A stretch of DNA of 33,507 bases from Hyphomicrobiales bacterium. Lineage in GTDB: Bacteria > Pseudomonadota > Alphaproteobacteria > Rhizobiales > Beijerinckiaceae. The number at the start of each line of letters is the position of its first letter. Within the stretch, counting starts at the first letter, position 1. This document shows positions 8,218-16,651 of this stretch, in pieces. A program made the position numbers and the translations under genes. The notes beneath the pieces were generated by a model that saw only the letters and a list, made by a program, of their open reading frames with translations, did no database searches and was not told the origin of the DNA. The stretch covers positions 1 through 33,507 of the forward strand of contig UBZM01000082.1 of assembly GCA_900470095.1 (NCBI GenBank), given 5' to 3'.

Positions 8218-8970
8218 ATGACGACCGCCATTCCGAAAACCTTCATCGAACTGCGCGACGTCCACAAGTCGTTCGGCGCCTTCCCCGTGCTCAAGGGCGT
8301 CTCGCTCTCTGTCAACGATGGCCGCGTTGTCTGCATCATCGGCCCCTCGGGCTCCGGCAAATCGACGATCCTGCGCTGCATCAACGGGCTGACGCCGATC
8401 AACAGCGGCAGCATCCGCGTCGGCGATTTCCAGGTGGAGAAACTCCGGACCGACCGCGCATTCATCCCGCTGCGTCATCAGGTTGCGATGGTGTTCCAGC
8501 AGTACAATCTCTTCCCCCATCGCACGGTACTCCAGAACCTCACCATGGCGCCCATCCAGGTGCTCGGCGAGAAGCCTGCGGAGGTGACGGAGCGGGCCCG
8601 CGCCCTGCTCGCCAAGGTTCGGCTGACCGGCAAGGAAAGCGCCTATCCGGGTGAGCTTTCCGGCGGCCAGCAGCAGCGTGTCGCGATCGCGCGGGCGCTG
8701 GCCATGCAGCCCCGCGTCATCCTTTTCGACGAGGTCACCGCCGCGCTCGACCCCGAGATGGTCAGCGAGGTGCTGAGCGTCATCCGCGATCTCGCGCGCG
8801 AGGGCATGACCTGCGTGCTGGTGACCCATGAGATGCGCTTCGCGCAGGAGGTCGCCGACGAGGTGTTCTTCACCGATCGCGGCGTCATCGTCGAGCATGC
8901 GCCGCCGGCGACCCTCTTCAAGGCCCCCTCCGACCCTCGCCTGAAAGACTTTCTCGACAAGGTTCTCTGA
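8218..8970 (+). CDS. ABC transporter ATP-binding protein, GlnQ/HisP type
   Basis: Cytoplasmic ATPase of 250 residues that powers the two permeases. All family motifs are present: Walker A GPSGSGKST (about 43-51), Q-loop MVFQQYNLFPH, ABC signature LSGGQQQR, Walker B ILFDEVTAALD and the switch His in VTHE. Val replaces the more usual Pro after the catalytic Glu (DEVT), a variant also seen in functional members. The ATG at 8218 follows the permease stop after two bases. Confidence 0.95.
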   Translation: MTTAIPKTFIELRDVHKSFGAFPVLKGVSLSVNDGRVVCIIGPSGSGKSTILRCINGLTPINSGSIRVGDFQVEKLRTDRAFIPLRHQVAMVFQQYNLFPHRTVLQNLTMAPIQVLGEKPAEVTERARALLAKVRLTGKESAYPGELSGGQQQRVAIARALAMQPRVILFDEVTAALDPEMVSEVLSVIRDLAREGMTCVLVTHEMRFAQEVADEVFFTDRGVIVEHAPPATLFKAPSDPRLKDFLDKVL

Positions 8971-8995
8971 AACGCTGCGACCGGGATTGATTGCG

Positions 8996-10018
8996 ATGAC
9001 TGCCCTCAAGGTATTGGTTCCCGACGCGCATCTGCGCGATCTCGACGTCGAGCGCGGCGTCTCGGGCGACAGGCTGGACTACATCGTCTTCGACGAGACA
9101 GATCCGGACGCGATCCCGGACGAGATCTGGCGCAGTTGCGACGCGGTGCTGGTCTGGCACCGCATGAAGATCACGGCCGACGTGGTCGCCAAGCTCGATC
9201 GCTGCAGGCTGATCGTGCGGGTGGGTGTCGGCTTCGACAATGTCGACGGCGCCGCCTGCCGCGCCCGCGGCATCCCGCTCTCGAACGTTCCGAACTACGG
9301 CACCACCGAGGTGGCCGACCATGCGCTGGCGATGCTGCTGCATCTCGTGCGGGGGCTCGGCAGCTATGAGGCGCGGCTGAAGGCCGATCCGGTCGCCGGC
9401 TTCGTCGCCGAGGACGTGCCGGTGGTGCGCCGGATCCGCGGATCGACCTTCGGTGCGATCGGCATGGGGCGCATCGGCACGGCGGTCGCCCGCCGCGCCG
9501 CGGCCTTCGACATGAAGGTCATCTATGTCGATCCCTTCCAGCCGGAGGGACATGATCTCGGCCTGGGCATCGAGCGCGTCCGCACGCAGGAGGAACTTCT
9601 GCGCCGCGCCGACATCGTCAGCCTGCATGTGCCGCTCTCCGCCGACACGCGCAATCTTATGGGGGCAGCCCAGTTCGCCGCGATGAAACCCGGCAGCATC
9701 TTCATCAACATCGCCCGCGGCGGGCTCGTCGATGTCGATGCCCTCCACGATGCGCTCAAGAGCGGCCACATCGCCGCCGCCGGCCTCGACGTGCTGCCCA
9801 AGGAACCGCCGGTGCCGACGCCGGCGCTGATCGAGGCCTGGCGCGGCAACGCCTCCTGGCTCGCCGGGCGCCTCGTCGTGACGCCGCACGCCGCCTTCTA
9901 CTCGGAGGCCGGCTATCGCGACATGCGCACCTTCTCCGCCGAGATCCTGCTCGAATTCCTGTTCGAAGGACGGCTGCGGAACAACGTCAATCCCGGTTGG
10001 GACGCCAAGGCGAACTGA
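8996..10018 (+). CDS. D-isomer-specific 2-hydroxyacid dehydrogenase (CtBP/PGDH-like)
   Basis: NAD-dependent dehydrogenase of 340 residues that interconverts a D-2-hydroxyacid and its 2-oxoacid. It carries the Rossmann motif IGMGRIG (GxGxxG, residues 156-161), the family segment GVGFDNVDGAACRARGIPLS, and the catalytic Arg (ARGGLVD, 241), Glu (270) and His (VTPHAA, 298). The N-terminal half resembles the CtBP-like subgroup. I chose the ATG at 8996 over an in-frame TTG at 8987 because CCGGGA lies about nine bases before the ATG. It starts 25 bases after the ATPase stop. Paired with the FMN enzyme that acts on the L-series, it could allow use of both enantiomers or reduction of an oxoacid product; this is inference. 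Confidence 0.9.
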   Translation: MTALKVLVPDAHLRDLDVERGVSGDRLDYIVFDETDPDAIPDEIWRSCDAVLVWHRMKITADVVAKLDRCRLIVRVGVGFDNVDGAACRARGIPLSNVPNYGTTEVADHALAMLLHLVRGLGSYEARLKADPVAGFVAEDVPVVRRIRGSTFGAIGMGRIGTAVARRAAAFDMKVIYVDPFQPEGHDLGLGIERVRTQEELLRRADIVSLHVPLSADTRNLMGAAQFAAMKPGSIFINIARGGLVDVDALHDALKSGHIAAAGLDVLPKEPPVPTPALIEAWRGNASWLAGRLVVTPHAAFYSEAGYRDMRTFSAEILLEFLFEGRLRNNVNPGWDAKAN

Positions 10019-10055
10019 CGGCCGGCAAACATCTCTCGCACACGGGAACTAGACA

Positions 10056-10709
10056 ATGGCCTTTCAGCAGAGCGAAACCGACTTCAGGGCGCTCAGCGCC
10101 GAAGAACTCCAGGCCTGGCGGGCAATCCCGCCGGCCGTAGCCTCCGACTGCATGAACCGCACGCAGGTGATGAAGGCGGCGATCAAGCCAATCGCTGCCG
10201 ACACGATCCTCTGCGGCCAGGCCCGCACCGTAACGACGATGGTCGGCGATTGCGGGCCGATCTGCTCGCTGATCGCTGCGGCCAGACCGGGGGAGATCAT
10301 CGTCGTCGATGCCGGCGGCGTCGAAGACACGGCCGTCTGGGGCGGGGTCATGACGGAAGAGGCCGTTCAGCGGCGGATCGGCGGGGCGGTCATCGACGGG
10401 GCGGTGCGGGACGTCTCCGATCTGCGCAAGGCCGGTTTCGCCATGTTCTGCCGCGCCATCGTGCCGAGGGGACCGCATCACGGATTTGGCGGAACGATCG
10501 ATGGCACCGTCGCGGTCGCGGGCGTGCCGGTTCGATCGGGCGATATCGTCCTCGGCAATGACGACGGCGTTGTTGTCGTGCCGTTGGAACGCGCTGCGGA
10601 GGTCCTGGCCGCCGCGCAGGCGCATCTGCTCAAGGAGGAGGACTGGATCAAGACGATCCGTTCCGGCGGAACAATACCTGAAATGTTCTCCATACCGGCT
10701 GCAAAATAG
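10056..10709 (+). CDS. RraA family protein / HMG aldolase-like
   Basis: Protein of 217 residues in the RraA-like superfamily, which includes 4-hydroxy-4-methyl-2-oxoglutarate (HMG)/CHA aldolases and the RNase E inhibitor RraA. The segments PAVASDCMNR, GGVMTEEA (about 96-103), GGAVIDGAVRD (109-119, with the Arg-Asp pair that binds substrate and metal in HMG aldolases) and GNDDGVVVVP (167-176) are all present. That set fits the enzyme branch better than the regulator. It is the last gene of the plus-strand operon, 37 bases after the hydroxyacid dehydrogenase. Context supports a metal-dependent aldol or decarboxylation step on a branched hydroxy-oxoacid, but the substrate is not established. Confidence 0.88.
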   Translation: MAFQQSETDFRALSAEELQAWRAIPPAVASDCMNRTQVMKAAIKPIAADTILCGQARTVTTMVGDCGPICSLIAAARPGEIIVVDAGGVEDTAVWGGVMTEEAVQRRIGGAVIDGAVRDVSDLRKAGFAMFCRAIVPRGPHHGFGGTIDGTVAVAGVPVRSGDIVLGNDDGVVVVPLERAAEVLAAAQAHLLKEEDWIKTIRSGGTIPEMFSIPAAK

Positions 10710-10856
10710 CAGCGGAATGACGATTGGTTGAGGGCGGCGGCAATCGTTCTGCGCTGGAGGTCCGCATGGCCCGATAGCGAATGTCGGGTTTCCGGCGAGG
10801 CTCGACCGTCTGGAGTTGGCGCGCAGCAGGCGCCACGGGGCAAAGCGCGTCGACGC

Positions 10857-10887
10857 AAAACCCAGGCGGCCGTTGCGGCCGCCTGGG
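10857..10887 (-). terminator. Intrinsic terminator of the family-5 binding-protein gene
   Basis: Perfect 11-base stem CCCAGGCGGCC (10861-10871) / GGCCGCCTGGG (10877-10887) with a 5-base loop. Read on the minus strand it is followed by TTTT (complement of 10857-10860), the layout of a Rho-independent terminator about 30 bases beyond the stop of the gene ending at 10916. On the plus strand no T-run follows, so it does not look like a terminator for the RraA operon. Confidence 0.85.
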
Positions 10888-10915
10888 CTGAATGACCGTC
10901 GCTGATATCGCCGTC

Positions 10916-12517
10916 TTAGTTCGTGTTGCTCGGGCGGATGTTCATCGCCAGGGTGTCTTCGTCGACGCGCGGCCGGATCGTCACCTTGGCCTTCTGCGAG
11001 GCCCATGCCGTGCCGATCAGCACCAGCGGCAGGCGCGGCCGGTCCTTGCCGATCAGCGCTCCGGCCTGCTCGAGCAGGTTGCGCCGCTTCGCCTCGTCGA
11101 GTTCGATGCCGGCGGCGTCGATCAGCCTGTCCAGTTCGGCATTGCTGTATCCGGTGACATTGTAGCCGCCCAGTCCGCGCGCGATATCGGCGGTGTGGGT
11201 CAGGGCCGCAAGCGTGTAATGCGCTTCGCCCGTGGAGGTGCTCCAGCCGTAGAGGGTCAGCGAATACTCGCCACGCTGCCGTGCCGGGAACAGGATCGTC
11301 GTCGGCTGCCCGTTGGAGACCGCATCGATGCCGATCCTGGCGAGCATCTGGACGACGGTGGCGCCGACCTCCTTGTCACCCGGCAAGCGGTCGGTGGTGA
11401 AGCTCAGCGTCACCCTGAAGCCGTTGGGAAACCCTGCCTCTCCGAGAAGCTGCTTTGCGCGTGCGGCATCGGGCCTGGTGATCGGCAGGTCGCGGTTGAA
11501 TCCAAAGATGTTGGGTGTCACGAGCTGCCCGACGGGTTTGCCAAAACCTTCCATAGCAATCTCGGCGAGAGCCTGGCGATCGATCGCGAGGTCGAAGGCC
11601 TCCCTGACGCGCGGATCGAGGAACGGGTTCTTCGCCAATGGCGAGCCGTCCTTGGCGAAGACCTGAGGGCTCTTCTCGCGGAAATCGAAGTCGACATTGA
11701 ACAGATAGATCGTATCCGTCTTGGTGACGGCGAGCTTGGGATCGCGGCCGAGCGAGGCGACGTCCGAGAGCGGCGCGCGTGCGATCAGGTCGACCTGTCC
11801 CGCCTTGAGTTGCGCGACCCGCGAGGCATCGTTTGGGATCTCCTTGCGCACCACGCGCTGCCAGGGCTCCTTCTCGCCCCAGAAGCCGTCAAAACGCTCC
11901 AGGATCAGTTCGGAGCGCGGCGTCCACGAGACGAATTTATAGGGCCCGGTCCCGATCGCGGCCTTGCCGGAGTTGAAGGCGGGATTGGCTGCCTCCGCCG
12001 TCAGCAGGTCCTTCGCGGCCTTGGACGAGACGATGAAGAGGCGCACGAAGTCGTTGGGCAGCGTCGGGGCCGGGCCGTCGGTCTCGACCCGCAGCGTATA
12101 GGGATCGATGATCGTCACGTCCTTGACGCGGCGGACATAGACGGAGACCGGGCTCGGTCCCTTGATCTGGCGCGAGCGCTCGATCGAGAACTTGACGTCC
12201 TCGGCCGTGAAGGCGCTGCCGTCATGGAAGACGACGCCCTGGCGCAGCTTGAATTCCCAGGCGGTGTCTCCAACCGGTTTCCAGCTCAGCGCCAGCCGCG
12301 GCTCGAGCTGAAGCTCGTCACCCGCCCAGACCAAGGTGTCGAAGACATGCTTCAAGGTCTCGGCATGCGTCCCCGTCGAGGTGAAATGCGGATCGACCGA
12401 TTCCGGGCCGGCGCGAACGCCGATCGTCAGGGTTTGGGCGTGGCCCGGGCCGGCGAGCGAGAGGGCCGTGCCGAAAGCCAGGGCGGCAAGCGAAAGGGAA
12501 AAGCGCTTCTTCATCAT
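10916..12517 (-). CDS. ABC transporter substrate-binding protein, family 5 (peptide/nickel type)
   Basis: Periplasmic binding protein of 533 residues in the SBP_bac_5 (DppA/OppA) family. It begins with a signal peptide (MMKKRFSLSLAALAFG, cleavage near GHAQ). TLTIGVRAGPESVDPHFTST follows, then the family signature around LRQGVVFHDGSAFTAEDVKFS and the GTGPYKFVSW segment. The length is normal for the family. No permease or ATPase lies on either side: upstream is a divergent OsmC-like gene and downstream is a terminator. It is therefore an orphan receptor that must share membrane components encoded elsewhere, or act in sensing. The ligand is unknown. Confidence 0.92.
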   Translation of the reverse strand: MMKKRFSLSLAALAFGTALSLAGPGHAQTLTIGVRAGPESVDPHFTSTGTHAETLKHVFDTLVWAGDELQLEPRLALSWKPVGDTAWEFKLRQGVVFHDGSAFTAEDVKFSIERSRQIKGPSPVSVYVRRVKDVTIIDPYTLRVETDGPAPTLPNDFVRLFIVSSKAAKDLLTAEAANPAFNSGKAAIGTGPYKFVSWTPRSELILERFDGFWGEKEPWQRVVRKEIPNDASRVAQLKAGQVDLIARAPLSDVASLGRDPKLAVTKTDTIYLFNVDFDFREKSPQVFAKDGSPLAKNPFLDPRVREAFDLAIDRQALAEIAMEGFGKPVGQLVTPNIFGFNRDLPITRPDAARAKQLLGEAGFPNGFRVTLSFTTDRLPGDKEVGATVVQMLARIGIDAVSNGQPTTILFPARQRGEYSLTLYGWSTSTGEAHYTLAALTHTADIARGLGGYNVTGYSNAELDRLIDAAGIELDEAKRRNLLEQAGALIGKDRPRLPLVLIGTAWASQKAKVTIRPRVDEDTLAMNIRPSNTN

Positions 12518-12933
12518 GGAACCGTTCTTGGAGCCTGGGGCGGCCGAGATCTGGCCATGCTGACGCGCTCGGAGCGTTCCGAGACGTCGGCAGGAGGGCG
12601 GTGGTGGGGGAGGGCATCTGTCGCGACGCAGCGTTGTGACAGATGTGTGGGTGAATGAAGTAAGAATTAAAACTAGTTATTTGTGTAATCGAGATTGAAT
12701 TGCTTATGTAAGAATTCGATCGCGATCAGTTCGAATGATATCGATTGGATTGATCGCCCGTCAACGAAATTGAATTGGCGATTATGCGATCAGAGGCAGA
12801 AATTAAATCCATATGCAGTTGCTGTTCGGAAAGTTATTTCTTTTTTCAAAATGAGACGTCGCAAACTCTTATGCGTCAAAGCTTGGGCGGCTAGTGTGCC
12901 CGTTCAGCCAGTCGAACAGCAGGACAAGAGACG
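12518..12933. other. AT-rich divergent intergenic region
   Basis: About 415 bases between the divergent binding-protein and OsmC-like genes. Bases ~12655-12870 are strikingly AT-rich for this window and contain short repeats, such as ATTGAATTG at 12694-12702 and 12769-12777, and the dyad GATCGCGATC near 12718. It probably holds both promoters. An 80-codon open frame from 12695 overlaps the OsmC start and has no recognisable features, so I do not call it a gene. Confidence 0.4.
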
Positions 12934-13353
12934 ATGAGCGGACAATACAGCGTCACGGCTTCCACCTCCGGGGCGCCCGGTCGCTATGTGATCGAGGGGC
13001 ACGGCAAGGTCCTGCTGTCCGATTCAGCCATGGTCCGGCAGATCCCTTCGGTCGCCCCGGGGCCGATCGAGCTCCTGGTCGCGGCTTTGGGGTCCTGCGC
13101 TCTCGCGAGCGCCGAAAGTGATGCGCTGGAGCACGGCATCGCCTTCCGGACGATCTCCGCAGTGGTGGATGCGACGCGCGATGAGCAGGACGAGACGCGC
13201 TTCTCGGCGATCCATGTCGCCATTTCGGTCACGGGAGTGTCCGCGTCCGAGGCGCCCAAGCTGCTCGGCCACCTTCTCAATCAATGCCCGATCTTCAACA
13301 CTTTGCGCCGCGGCGGCGGCGAGGTGACCGCCGCAATCGCCGCGCTGCCCTGA
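12934..13353 (+). CDS. OsmC family protein
   Basis: Cytoplasmic protein of 139 residues in the OsmC/Ohr superfamily, thiol-dependent enzymes that reduce organic hydroperoxides. Two conserved cysteines are present in family context: Cys55 in LGSCALASA and Cys118 in NQCPIFNTL, which would form the peroxidatic pair. The preceding PIELLVAALG is also typical. The ATG at 12934 follows AGGACAAGAG. It is divergent from the orphan binding protein and convergent with the M24 peptidase. Whether it acts on hydroperoxides or is a less specialised OsmC-like protein is open; there is no OhrR-type regulator nearby. Confidence 0.88.
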   Translation: MSGQYSVTASTSGAPGRYVIEGHGKVLLSDSAMVRQIPSVAPGPIELLVAALGSCALASAESDALEHGIAFRTISAVVDATRDEQDETRFSAIHVAISVTGVSASEAPKLLGHLLNQCPIFNTLRRGGGEVTAAIAALP

Positions 13354-13457
13354 GCGGCCCCCAAGGGGACGCAGGCGGGCGGATGCTTTGACGGGTGTCG
13401 AGGGTCTGAGATCAACGCGCCAGGGTTTGTCGGCTGCCCGGTGGGTAGGCTCTTCTT

Positions 13458-13493
13458 CTCCTGCGATCCAGGTTGAAACCCGGGTCGCAGGAG
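13458..13493. terminator. Hairpin between convergent genes, possible terminator
   Basis: A 12-base stem with one G-T pair, CTCCTGCGATCC (13458-13469) against GGGTCGCAGGAG (13482-13493), with a 12-base loop. It lies between the convergent OsmC-like and M24 peptidase genes. Neither strand has a T-run after it, so termination is suggested only by position and stability. Confidence 0.4.
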
Positions 13494-13515
13494 CGCGCCC
13501 CTCGCCGCGAGAGGC

Positions 13516-14727
13516 TCAGGCTTCGTAGCCGAAGGGATCGTCGACGCTATGGGCCGGCTGCGTGAACCAGCGCGCACCGTCCCCTGCCATATAGGCGATG
13601 TCCTCGAGGCGAACGCCGAACTCGCCGTAGATGCACATCATCGGCTCGACCGAGAAGCACATCCCCGCCGCCAGCGGCGTCCGGTTGCCCTTGACCATGA
13701 AAGGCTCCTCGTGGATCTCGAGGCCGAGACCATGTCCGGTGCGATGGGGCAGGCCCGGCACCTTGTAGCCGGGGCCGAAGCCGGCGGCCTCGATCACGCC
13801 GCGCGCAGCCTGGTCTACGGCCTCGCCGGGCGCGCCGAGCACGGCCGCCTCGAACCCGGCGAGCTGCGCGCGCTTCTCCAGGTTCCAGATCTCGCGCTGA
13901 CGCTCTGTCGGCTCGCCGAAGACATAGGTGCGGGTGATGTCGGAGTGATAGCCGCCGAGCCTGGTTCCCGTGTCGATGAGCACCATGTCGCCCTCAGCCA
14001 GCGTCTGCGGATAGGGGACGCCATGCGGATAGGCGGTGGCTTCGCCGAACTGCGCGGCGCCGAAGGTCGAGCTCAGCCCGAGCTTGCGATGGGCGCGGTC
14101 GAGGAATTCGATCAGCTCCGTCGTCGTCAGGCCGACGCGCAGCACCCGCGCCGCAGCCCGGTGGACCTCCATGGTGATGTCCATGGCACGCTGGATCAGG
14201 GCGATCTCGGCGGCCGATTTCAGCTGGCGGCAGGAAGCGGTGACCGGGCCGCCGCTGGCGAAGCTGTAGCGGTTGCCGGCCTTGCGCAATCCGTCGGCGA
14301 TGAAGAAGGGGGTATGTGGGTCGAGAGCGATTGTGCCGTTCTCGTAGCCGAGGCTGCGGATCGTCTCGACGACGAGCGCGGTCGGGTCCTCATGCTCCTC
14401 CCAGCAGCGCAGGTCGTCGCCGAACTGCATGTATTCGCGCGTCTTCGGCTCCTCGAAGGCGGGGCTGAGATAGACGATTTCGCCCTCGGCGGGGATGATC
14501 GCGCCATGCAGCCGCTCGGTGAGCTTGAGCTGGATGCCGGTGAAATAGTGCAGGTTGGCCGAGGTATCGAGATAGAGCGCCTGCAGCCCCTGTTCGCGCA
14601 GGAGGGCTTGCGCCTTTGCGATGCGGGCCTTGTACTCGGCGACCGCGATCGGCGCGACGCCGGACGTCATCGGATTCAGCCTGGCGAGTTCCGCCTCGAA
14701 GCTCGAGCCTCCCACCCCAATCGTCAT
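13516..14727 (-). CDS. M24 family metallopeptidase (Xaa-Pro peptidase/creatinase fold)
   Basis: Protein of 403 residues with an N-terminal creatinase-type domain (about 30-160, LYLDTSANLHYFTGI) and a C-terminal pita-bread peptidase domain. All five metal ligands can be seen: Asp252 (IDTGT), Asp263 (HSDITRT), His332 (TGHGLGLEIHE), Glu361 (SVEPMM) and Glu375 (VRLEDI). An active dinuclear metal aminopeptidase or prolidase is therefore likely, rather than a creatine hydrolase. The ATG at 14727 is preceded by AAGGGGATG. It stands alone, with no transporter beside it, and has no signal peptide, so it is cytoplasmic. Confidence 0.92.
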   Translation of the reverse strand: MTIGVGGSSFEAELARLNPMTSGVAPIAVAEYKARIAKAQALLREQGLQALYLDTSANLHYFTGIQLKLTERLHGAIIPAEGEIVYLSPAFEEPKTREYMQFGDDLRCWEEHEDPTALVVETIRSLGYENGTIALDPHTPFFIADGLRKAGNRYSFASGGPVTASCRQLKSAAEIALIQRAMDITMEVHRAAARVLRVGLTTTELIEFLDRAHRKLGLSSTFGAAQFGEATAYPHGVPYPQTLAEGDMVLIDTGTRLGGYHSDITRTYVFGEPTERQREIWNLEKRAQLAGFEAAVLGAPGEAVDQAARGVIEAAGFGPGYKVPGLPHRTGHGLGLEIHEEPFMVKGNRTPLAAGMCFSVEPMMCIYGEFGVRLEDIAYMAGDGARWFTQPAHSVDDPFGYEA

Positions 14728-15134
14728 CGGTCGTCATCCCCTTGGTTCGTTCGGTTCCCGGAATGCTGTTCCGGTTCGCGCCGGCGCGGCTGGGCTATCC
14801 AGCCCGGCCCGCCGTCCCGGCGCAGTGCATGCCGATAGTGCCTTGCATATTATTCGTCGACAATGACGCGAAAGGCATCCCCGGGTTGCGACAGCGCGTT
14901 CTCCGCCCTGGCTGGTCCTCTGAATTCGCTGAATGACCTGCTCGGACTGAGTTCCGCCGCGGCGCTCCGGCGCCGTCCCGCGTGCCGACGGCGCGGGGGG
15001 CGATCCGGCAACGGCCGAGGCGGCCCTTGGCGGCATCGGAGCGGGGGCGGGTTGGTCGAGCGCGTGCCGAACAAGGGCGGAGCGGTCAGGCCGCTGGAAC
15101 GTCGGGACGCGCGCGGGCGTGGGGGCTCGTTCCC
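14728..15134. other. GC-rich intergenic stretch, nothing recognised
   Basis: About 400 bases between the M24 peptidase start and the end of the unrecognised 412-residue gene. Open frames here are GC-driven, low-complexity (Arg/Gly/Pro-rich) and match no family I know. A hairpin (GGCTGG/CCAGCC, ~14788-14804) lies upstream of the peptidase. No RNA gene or repeat recognised. Confidence 0.35.
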
Positions 15135-16373
15135 TTATCGAGAAAAGATGCGCCAGCCCTTCCTTGCGGGTTGGGGCGCGGCTACCTGCCGTTCGTCGTA
15201 TCGGCGCATCTCCTTGGTGGGTTCGTAGCCGTAGCGACCGGGGTCCGTCGCGACCAGTGTTTCGAGCTTGTCGGTCATCCATGCCACGCAGTCGTCGTCG
15301 TCCATGCGGTGGGCACTGGCCAAGAGCCGCCGTTGCAGGTCGTGGTTCACGCGTTCGTAGAGGCTCTCATTCCAGATCAGCGCACGCGTGAAGGACTTGC
15401 CGTCCTTCTCCGCCATGGCTTCGATGTCCCAATCCGGCGACACGGCGGCGGCGCGGTAGAATCCGATCCGGAAGCCGAGATCCGGGTGTTCCCACGTAAA
15501 TTCGGGATTATGCGGCTGCGCCCTGCAGACAGCCTCGGAGATTGCGGCGCGGGCCCGTGTCCATCTGCAGAGCGGATCGTTCCGCTGTTCCTCCGGTCCC
15601 AGCCAGCGCGTCTGCGCAGCCTGCACGAAGATGGCCCGATACGCGTCGTTGCGCTTCTGCCAATCCGCTTTCCACTCCTTGCTGCCGACCTCCGTCGACA
15701 TGTCCGGCGCGGACTCTTTCGGGAGCCCAAGCTCGAAGGCTACGCTGCCGGCGTCGGCTAAGATGGAAGCCCAAGGCCCCGTCGCCGGAGCGGTCCGCAC
15801 CAGGTCCCACATCGCGTGTATCGGCTTCGCGTGCTCCACCGCCTCCGTAAACTCTTCGTACGTATCGCAGCTGAGCGTCTTCACGAGGCGCTCATTCCGA
15901 ACGGCGTACCGGCAGGCGAGGAGGTGCCGGTCTTCCGACAATCCGATGGCGTTGCGGAATGTTTGGTCGAGGAGCGCCGCCGGACAGCGCGGGTTCGAGT
16001 AGAGCGCATTCAGGTCGTCGACGGTCAACTCTTCGATCATCAGCCGCAGGGGATCCAGGTCGCGCAGGCTGAAGATGCCCGACGTCGGGAACACAGGACC
16101 GTACGCTCGATTCGCGAGAAGCGCTGTGCGCATCAGGCCGCCCTTGTCCCATAGCGGCTTCAGCAGTTGGTCGTTCGCGGTGAACCTGGCCAGTGCCAGG
16201 TTGATGAGCGGATCGTCGCGTTCGAGGAGCGTCTTTACGATCACGTCCGCGCAATTGCCGGTGAACACGCTCTCGGCCGCCGGCAGCGCGGACAGCCAGG
16301 CGTACACGGTCTCCGGGTTCGAGAGCCTGAGGCGCTCCGCCTCCAGCCTGGTCTGATAGTTGTCGTAGAGCAT
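15135..16373 (-). CDS. Hypothetical protein, 412 residues, unrecognised family
   Basis: I do not recognise this protein. It looks like a real gene: the ATG at 16373 has an excellent ribosome site (AGGAGGAAGG about eight bases upstream), the composition is balanced, and the sequence is soluble and mixed alpha-helical with no signal peptide or membrane segment. Trp-rich charged stretches occur in the second half (SKEWKADWQKRNDAYRAIF, LCRWTRARAAISEAVCRAQ), and the tail is basic (RKGWRIFSR). The N-terminal ~200 residues contain repeated short helical units (DDPLINLALARF, NPRCPAALLDQ, EDRHLLACRY) that might be HEAT-like. It sits next to a scar of gene remnants and a toxin-antitoxin pair, so it may be accessory. 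Confidence 0.75.
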   Translation of the reverse strand: MLYDNYQTRLEAERLRLSNPETVYAWLSALPAAESVFTGNCADVIVKTLLERDDPLINLALARFTANDQLLKPLWDKGGLMRTALLANRAYGPVFPTSGIFSLRDLDPLRLMIEELTVDDLNALYSNPRCPAALLDQTFRNAIGLSEDRHLLACRYAVRNERLVKTLSCDTYEEFTEAVEHAKPIHAMWDLVRTAPATGPWASILADAGSVAFELGLPKESAPDMSTEVGSKEWKADWQKRNDAYRAIFVQAAQTRWLGPEEQRNDPLCRWTRARAAISEAVCRAQPHNPEFTWEHPDLGFRIGFYRAAAVSPDWDIEAMAEKDGKSFTRALIWNESLYERVNHDLQRRLLASAHRMDDDDCVAWMTDKLETLVATDPGRYGYEPTKEMRRYDERQVAAPQPARKGWRIFSR

Positions 16374-16525
16374 GCCCCGCCTTCCTCCTACGGCAGGAAA
16401 GCATATCCGCGGGCGTTGTCACATACCGGAGGCGAATGAACCCACCTGCGCAGCCGAAGGGGAGACCGTCCCTGCGAAAGGCGAGACGGTGCCGATCGCG
16501 AGGAAACCGCGCGGAGCCGGCTGGC

Positions 16526-16651
16526 CTCGAACCCGACGCCGTCAGCTTTGCCAGGGATAAGCCGATTGAACTGATCGATGGCGGCGGGTTGCTCATTCTG
16601 CTGAAGGCGGTTGGAACGCGGGCGCGGATCGATTATGCGGAGCGAGATTGA
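16526..16651 (+). pseudogene. C-terminal remnant of an Mrr-like restriction endonuclease
   Basis: The frame from 16526 to the stop at 16649-16651 reads LEPDAVSFARDKPIELIDGG and continues GLLILLKAV. The core (A-x-x-FA-x-x-KPIELIDG-x-x-LL) matches the end of Mrr-type restriction endonuclease (RE_Mrr) proteins, where it closes the nuclease fold. Nothing upstream encodes the catalytic part, so this is a truncated remnant. An in-frame ATG at 16436 with GGAGG just before it could in principle express a short fusion, which I consider unlikely to be functional. Confidence 0.5.

Noticed and set aside
12695..12937. 80-codon plus-strand frame in the AT-rich intergenic region
   Set aside because: No ribosome site, no family resemblance, and it overlaps the OsmC start; the AT-rich DNA is better explained as regulatory.
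13458..13493. Strong bidirectional terminator
   Set aside because: The hairpin is clear, but neither strand has a following T-run, so it is listed only as a possible terminator with low confidence.
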